NCBI GenBank assembly: GCA_016873355.1
Contig: VGXK01000047.1
Span: 1 to 9,995 of the forward strand
Direction of reading: 5' to 3'
Length of the DNA: 9,995 bases
Source of the DNA: Phycisphaerae bacterium
GTDB taxonomy: Bacteria; Planctomycetota; Phycisphaerae; Phycisphaerales; SM1A02
Shown one piece after another: positions 7,511 to 9,995 of the stretch. The notes beneath the pieces are model-generated. The model was given only the letters and a program-made list of their open reading frames with translations, did not search any database and was not told the DNA's origin. Each line of letters opens with the position of its first letter. Within the stretch, counting starts at the first letter, position 1. The position numbers and the translations under genes are program-made.

Positions 7511-9718
7511 TCAGGGATGCCCCGATTCCGGCTCGGTGCCATCCGCCTTCGAGAGCAGATCGGCGATGCGCTTGGAGCGCGCAGCGTCCTGCTCGGGAGC
7601 AAGGCGCCCGGCGGCGCGCAGCGCCTCGAGCGACTCCTGGAGAAGCGCCGCCTGCTCGCGGTGCTTCCCTTGCCGGCCGAGAAGCAAGGCGAGGTTCTGC
7701 CGGGCTCGCTCGAGCTCGAGATGGTCGGCGGGAAGCAACCGGCGCCGGATCTGCACCACCTGCCTCAACATGGACTCGGCGGCGTCCTGCCTGCCGCCCA
7801 TGTGCATCAGCACCGCCGACGCGCTGTCCAGGAGAAGGGCGATCTGGATGTCATCGCCGGCGACGAATTGCCGCATCGAGACCGCCTCGTCGATGAGCGG
7901 CAGAGCGTCATCGACTCGTCCGAGACCCATGAGCGTGACGCCGAGGTTGCCGAGCACCGTGGAGAGCTGGATGCGATCCGGCTCCGTGTTCCGCCGCAGA
8001 ATCTCCGCCGCCCGCTGCAACGGCTCGACGGCGTCTCCGTACCGCGCCGCGTTCGAGAGCGCCGCGCCGATTCCGTTGAAGCACTCCGCAACGCGCGCAT
8101 CCTCCGCGCCGAAGAGGCGCTCTCTCGTCGGGATCGCTTCGCGATAGAGCGCCACCGCCTCGTCGGTGCGTCCCTGACTGCGCAGCGTCTTCGCAAGCGC
8201 CACGCGGCTGTCCGCTGCCTGGGCGCTCGCGTCGCCCATCGTGGTCGCGCGGAGCGCGAGCGCCGCTCGGTGGTGGCGTTCCGCCTGGTCGAGCGCGCCG
8301 AAGGAGAAGTATCGCTCGCCGAGCGTCGAGTGGATTTCCGACGCGAGATCCGCGTCCATGCCGACCGCCGCGGCGAGCTGCTCCGACGCCTGGTCGAGCG
8401 CCTGCCTGAGCGAGAAGTTGGGACCGCCGACCCGCGCCGGATCGAACCAGTGCAGCAGCCCCAGAAGGTAATGATTCACTCGCGAGACGCGCTGCGCCTC
8501 GGCCGAGGCGGTCCGCCACGCGAGCATCGCCCAGACCGTGGCGGCGATGAGCCCGATCGCCGCGACGGACGCGATCGTCACCGGCACCCGGTTCCGGCGC
8601 GCGAATCGGCCCGCGAGGTAGAGCGCCCCCGGCGCCCGCGCCGCGACGGGGCGCAGGTCCGCGCATGCGCGCAGATCCGAGGCGAAGTGCGCCGCGGTCG
8701 CGTAGCGCCGCGCAGGATCCCGATCCATCGCCTTGCCCACCACCACTTCGATGTCGCCTGCAAGATCGCGACGCAGGCGCCCGAGCCGCGTGGGTTCGGT
8801 CGACTCGAGATGTCGGATCGCTTCGGTCAGCGCGCGGTCGCGCAGATCGAACGCTGGACGGCCGACGAGCAGTTCGTACGCGAGCGCGCCGAGCGCGTAC
8901 ACGTCCGATCGCGCGTCGATCTCGCCGCGACCCGCGAGCTGCTCCGGACTCATGGATCCGAGCGTTCCGACGATGTCGCCGTCGAGCGTGGCGAGCGTCG
9001 ATGACGGCACTGCGTCCATGGCCCGGGCGATGCCGAAGTCGAGCACCTTCGGCTGCCCGTCCTCCGTGACGAGGATGTTCGCGGGCTTCAGATCGCGATG
9101 GACGACGCCGCGACGGTTCGCATGATCCACGGCATCGCAGATCCGGGCGAGCAGTTCGAGTCTCGCGCCGCGTTCGAGCCCCTTCGCATCGGCCCACTCC
9201 ATGAGCCGCTCGCCGCGCACGAGTTCCATGGCGCACCATGGCTGCAACCGACCGAGCGGATCGAGATCGGCCGGCGCCACACCCGCGTCGTGAATCGCCG
9301 CGATCCCCGGATGCTGCAGGCGCCCGAGCAGTTCGATCTCGCGCCGGAATCGCTCGAGCCCGCGCGCGGTGACCAGGTCGGGGCGAATGAGCTTGAGCGC
9401 CACGAGCCGATTCGGCGTCGTCTGCCGCGCTTCGTAGACGACGCCCATGCCTCCCGCGCCAAGTCGGCGCAGCACGCGGAAATCGCCGATCTCCCGGCCC
9501 TCGAGCGGGTCGCTCGCGGCGATCTCGGCGTCGATCGAAAGCGGTGACGCCAGGAACTGCTCCTGGCGCGCCGATTCGAGCAGCGAGAGCACCTCGGCGC
9601 GGATCGAGGCGTCGGGCTCCTCGCGCTCCACGAATTCGCGACGGGTCGGCTGCTCGAGCGCGATCGCGCGATCGAAGAGATCCGTGATGCGCGCCCAGCG
9701 TGTCGTCGCGTCGCTCAT
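7511..9718 (-). CDS. Transmembrane Ser/Thr protein kinase (Hanks type) with C-terminal TPR repeats
   Basis: 735 residues. Residues 1-65 are an N-terminal helical segment (LFDRAIALEQPTRREFVE, then AEVLSLLESA) common ahead of the kinase domain in planctomycete enzymes. The kinase domain, about 80-350, has all key residues: glycine loop GAGGMGVVY (87-95), VALKL with K109, helix-C E127, HRDLKPAN (207-214, catalytic D209, N214), DFG (227-229), SPEQ (257-260) and SDVYALG (271-277); it should be active. The usual Tyr of the GTxxYMxPEQ segment is Ser here (S255). A membrane helix spans about 379-400, putting the kinase in the cytoplasm and the C-terminus outside if it follows the usual topology. Residues about 460-702 form around six 41-42-residue TPR units, probably protein binding. 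The ATG at 9716-9718 overlaps the stop of the last of three mini-ORFs that link it to the sigma gene, so its expression is probably coupled to sigma translation. Substrate unknown. Confidence 0.95.
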   Translation of the reverse strand: MSDATTRWARITDLFDRAIALEQPTRREFVEREEPDASIRAEVLSLLESARQEQFLASPLSIDAEIAASDPLEGREIGDFRVLRRLGAGGMGVVYEARQTTPNRLVALKLIRPDLVTARGLERFRREIELLGRLQHPGIAAIHDAGVAPADLDPLGRLQPWCAMELVRGERLMEWADAKGLERGARLELLARICDAVDHANRRGVVHRDLKPANILVTEDGQPKVLDFGIARAMDAVPSSTLATLDGDIVGTLGSMSPEQLAGRGEIDARSDVYALGALAYELLVGRPAFDLRDRALTEAIRHLESTEPTRLGRLRRDLAGDIEVVVGKAMDRDPARRYATAAHFASDLRACADLRPVAARAPGALYLAGRFARRNRVPVTIASVAAIGLIAATVWAMLAWRTASAEAQRVSRVNHYLLGLLHWFDPARVGGPNFSLRQALDQASEQLAAAVGMDADLASEIHSTLGERYFSFGALDQAERHHRAALALRATTMGDASAQAADSRVALAKTLRSQGRTDEAVALYREAIPTRERLFGAEDARVAECFNGIGAALSNAARYGDAVEPLQRAAEILRRNTEPDRIQLSTVLGNLGVTLMGLGRVDDALPLIDEAVSMRQFVAGDDIQIALLLDSASAVLMHMGGRQDAAESMLRQVVQIRRRLLPADHLELERARQNLALLLGRQGKHREQAALLQESLEALRAAGRLAPEQDAARSKRIADLLSKADGTEPESGHP

Positions 9719-9741
9719 GACCGTGCCCGCGCCTCGCTCAT
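9715..9741 (-). CDS. Mini-ORF 3 of a stop/start chain (8 codons, MSEARARS)
   Basis: ATG at 9739-9741 overlaps the stop of mini-ORF 2; TGA at 9715-9717 overlaps the kinase ATG (9716-9718) as ATGA. An AGG in the preceding copy lies seven bases upstream of this ATG and is a weak Shine-Dalgarno. It would hand terminating ribosomes directly to the kinase start. Confidence 0.4.
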   Translation of the reverse strand: MSEARARS

Positions 9742-9764
9742 GTTCGTGCCTGCGCCTCGCTCAT
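9738..9764 (-). CDS. Mini-ORF 2 of a stop/start chain (8 codons, MSEAQART)
   Basis: ATG at 9762-9764 overlaps the previous stop (ATGA); TGA at 9738-9740 overlaps the next ATG. Eight sense codons, second repeat copy. No separate Shine-Dalgarno of good strength, so it would depend on re-initiation. A peptide function is not suggested by anything visible. Confidence 0.4.
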   Translation of the reverse strand: MSEAQART

Positions 9765-9787
9765 GACCGTGTCGACGCGTCGCTCAC
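9761..9787 (-). CDS. Mini-ORF 1 of a stop/start chain (8 codons, MSDASTRS)
   Basis: The GTG at 9785-9787 overlaps the sigma-factor TGA (9784-9786) as GTGA. A GGAG at 9798-9801 lies ten bases upstream, a plausible Shine-Dalgarno. Eight codons end in a TGA at 9761-9763 that overlaps the next ATG. The peptide copies the kinase N-terminus (MSDATTR). It may be the relic of the ancestral kinase start, displaced when the repeat expanded. Translation is inferred, not shown. Confidence 0.45.
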   Translation of the reverse strand: MSDASTRS

Positions 9788-9995
9788 GATCGCGCCACTC
9801 CGTCGGGATCGAGCTCGCGATGCAGCCACGCGCGGGCGAGCGTCCAGTCGCGTTTGACCGTGGCCGTGCCCACGCCGATCGCCTCCGCCGTCTCGTCGAC
9901 GCTCAGGCCGCCGAAATAGCGCAGCTCGACCGTTCGCGCGAGCCGCGGCTCGAGCCGGGCAAGACGCGAGAGCGCCTCATCGAGCGCCAGAAGAT
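9784..9995 (-). CDS. ECF RNA polymerase sigma factor, C-terminal region 4 only (5' end outside window)
   Basis: The last 69 codons of a gene that enters from the right edge; the start is not in the window. The translation has the sigma region 4 pattern of the planctomycete ECF group (Sigma70_ECF type): ALSRLARLEPRLARTVELRY, then FGGLSVDETAEAIGVG (helix-turn-helix, first helix) and TATVKRDWTLARAWLHREL (recognition helix), which would contact the -35 element. It ends GVARS and TGA at 9784-9786. Regions 2 and linker are not visible. An ECF factor directly before a Ser/Thr kinase is a frequent planctomycete pairing; the kinase may control this sigma by phosphorylation, which is inference. The stop is the first link of the overlapping mini-ORF chain leading to the kinase. 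Confidence 0.9.
   Translation of the reverse strand, partial: LLALDEALSRLARLEPRLARTVELRYFGGLSVDETAEAIGVGTATVKRDWTLARAWLHRELDPDGVARS

Larger units (their letters stand above)
9696..9787 (-). repeat. 23-bp tandem repeat, four copies, spanning the sigma stop to the kinase start
   Basis: Read on the minus strand, four contiguous 23-bp units begin at 9787, 9764, 9741 and 9718. Each begins with a start codon followed by AGCGA (GTG in the first, ATG in the other three). Columns TGAGCGA (2-8), GCG (10-12), G15 and CACG (17-20) are invariant. The outer two copies differ at 4 of 23 positions, the inner two at 3. The last copy is the kinase N-terminus itself (MSDATTRW). The unit is not a multiple of three, so the copies lie in different frames. 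Most likely it arose by duplication of the kinase start region. Confidence 0.9.

Noticed and set aside
5417..9004. A plus-strand open frame of 1,195 codons opposite the Asp-box and kinase genes
   Set aside because: It crosses two well-supported minus-strand genes and the gap between them, has an Arg/Ala/His-rich translation with no domain, and reflects lack of stops opposite GC-rich coding DNA.
9696..9787. Operator or iteron array read from the 23-bp repeats
   Set aside because: Near two helical turns per unit is suggestive, but the repeats include the kinase codons and keep exact stop/start overlaps, which is better explained by translation. Protein binding is not excluded.

Overview
The window looks like a chromosomal piece of a GC-rich planctomycete. 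The evidence is the set of families present: cytochrome-c-like PSCyt1 domains, a DUF1549/DUF1553 protein, a Tat-exported DUF1501 protein, a secreted Asp-box (BNR) protein ending in Asp/Asn-Gly calcium-loop repeats, and an ECF sigma factor next to a Ser/Thr kinase with TPRs. The form of the calcium-loop repeats (DCNRNGVPDSC and DLNGDGxVDGxDLGxLLGxW types) suggests a Phycisphaerae-like lineage, but that placement is inference. All six genes I can support lie on the minus strand, so transcription runs from right to left.

Right part (about 7,500-9,995), signalling. The C-terminal 69 residues of an ECF sigma factor enter from the right edge. They are followed by a complete 735-aa transmembrane Ser/Thr protein kinase with a TPR sensor or scaffold region. 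The junction between them is the most unusual feature of the window. It holds four tandem copies of a 23-bp unit. The first three each form an 8-codon mini-ORF whose TGA overlaps the next start codon by four bases (GTGA or ATGA), giving an unbroken stop/start chain from the sigma stop to the kinase start.

Middle and left part (1-7,357), secreted or periplasmic proteins. A signal-peptide Asp-box protein with a C-terminal calcium-repeat tail is followed after 73 bp by a 1,242-codon PSCyt1-DUF1549-PA14-like-DUF1553 protein. Three bases later comes a Tat-exported DUF1501 protein, and nine bases later a PSCyt1 protein that is cut by the left edge and carries a 4x8-residue low-complexity linker. 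The last three are so tightly packed that they are almost certainly one operon. Whether the Asp-box gene belongs to it is uncertain.

The DUF1549/1553 and DUF1501 families are usually found as neighbours in planctomycetes. They are generally suspected to act in degradation of complex, often sulfated, polysaccharides at or outside the cell surface, but their biochemical function is not settled. I see no RNA genes, CRISPR arrays, insertion sequences or phage genes. No stretch longer than about 155 bp lacks a gene. Very long plus-strand open frames opposite the real genes are composition shadows.
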